From contig CAYVCX010000010.1 in the NCBI GenBank assembly GCA_964450435.1, forward strand, positions 1-58,333: a stretch of DNA of 58,333 bases, read 5' to 3'. Below are positions 58,252 to 58,333 of this stretch, in pieces. Every line of letters begins with the position of its first letter. Within the stretch, counting starts at the first letter, position 1. The position numbers were made by a program, and so were the translations under genes. The notes below the pieces were generated by a model. The model was not told the origin of the DNA and did no database searches. It saw only the letters and a list, made by a program, of their open reading frames with translations. Source of the DNA: SKLM01 sp964450435. GTDB lineage: Bacteria; Chloroflexota; Anaerolineae; B4-G1.

Positions 58252-58333
58252 ATGACAGAAAGACAGACAGGAACCGTCAAGTGGTTCAACGACAGCAAGG
58301 GATTCGGCTTCATTTCGCGTGAGGCTGGAGAGG
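58252..58333 (+). CDS. Cold-shock protein (CspA family), cut by window end
   Basis: The first 27 codons are visible. G-T-V-K-W-F-N-D-S-K-G-F-G-F-I is the RNP1-containing start of a cold-shock domain, an RNA-binding chaperone of about 65-70 aa. AAGGAG lies 13 nt before the ATG, further than usual. Confidence 0.92.
   Translation, partial: MTERQTGTVKWFNDSKGFGFISREAGE

Noticed and set aside
1..58333. CRISPR arrays, prophage or large repeat arrays
   Set aside because: No regularly spaced repeats, cas genes, integrase or phage structural genes were seen; the only mobile gene is the partial transposase at the left edge.

Overview
The window looks like a chromosomal segment of a GC-rich (about 60 percent by eye), probably anaerobic bacterium, most likely a member of the Chloroflexota. 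That assignment is an inference from gene content and order: a class II (B12) ribonucleotide reductase beside nrdR, a membrane-anchored family 5 binding protein after secG, ECF and Liv transporters, DUF169 and DUF1638 proteins, a GrdB-like protein and selenocysteine decoding. No rRNA or universal marker fixes the phylum. Promoters close to the sigma-70 consensus (TTGACA, 16-17 nt, TATAAT-like) are unusually easy to see, and several genes start with GTG or TTG behind clear Shine-Dalgarno (SD) sites.

Layout. 1-606: end of a transposase. 726-5188 (+): nucleoside hydrolase with a complete ECF importer. 5511-11992 (-): alanine racemase and a five-gene branched-chain amino-acid ABC transporter behind a consensus promoter with a 590-nt leader. 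12821-15516: a sulfatase-modifying-factor-like protein and a decayed stretch with two pseudogenes. 15801-16770 (+): lspA with a long leader. 17433-34494 (-): a long co-directional region of sulfur, metal and selenium genes. In transcription order it runs rrf2, cysK, malY, a cysE-MIP18 fusion, a GrdB-like selenoprotein, mnmA, copper P-type ATPase, YHS protein, then tusA, a JAMM peptidase, an E1-like adenylyltransferase and DUF169, then a second P-type ATPase, an FTR1 iron permease, a rhodanese lipoprotein and thiI. 35331-40766 (+): nrdR behind two candidate NrdR boxes, a C39-like protein, a frameshifted AlkD-like gene, a DsrE protein and nrdJ. 41215-52826 (-): a serine protease with a stand-alone copy of its N-terminal region; a coupled operon of phosphohexomutase, two deoxynucleoside kinases, histidine kinase, AlaX and a degenerate metallo-beta-lactamase; and glnA with a glycosyltransferase. 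53104-58333 (+): diacylglycerol-kinase-like lipid kinase, secG, binding protein, tRNA-Leu(CAG), a DivIC/FtsB-like protein, a lipoprotein and the start of a cold-shock gene.

The strongest unusual signal is two in-frame UGA codons read as selenocysteine. One is in an exported rhodanese lipoprotein (UGA at 18887-18889, replacing the second Cys of the family's C-T-C-P loop). The other is in a GrdB-like protein (UGA at 29259-29261, giving U-P-V-C). Each UGA is followed at the spacing expected of bacterial SECIS elements by a perfect stem-loop with a G near the start of its loop. Both lie in the sulfur/selenium region, which also holds a TusA-JAMM-E1-DUF169 operon without an obvious beta-grasp sulfur carrier. 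Together they suggest a sulfur and selenium trafficking neighbourhood, with Rrf2 as a probable regulator of the cysteine part; this joint role is inference.

Other points of note are tandem palindromes 32 bp apart before nrdR, an inverted repeat over the rrf2 promoter, long untranslated leaders before livJ, the phosphohexomutase gene and lspA, a compact structured element before tusA, and a promoter-hairpin-T-tract unit before the cold-shock gene. Broken genes are a DUF1638 gene with four lesions, an aminotransferase, a META-domain lipoprotein, a relic copy of malY and a permease N-terminus.
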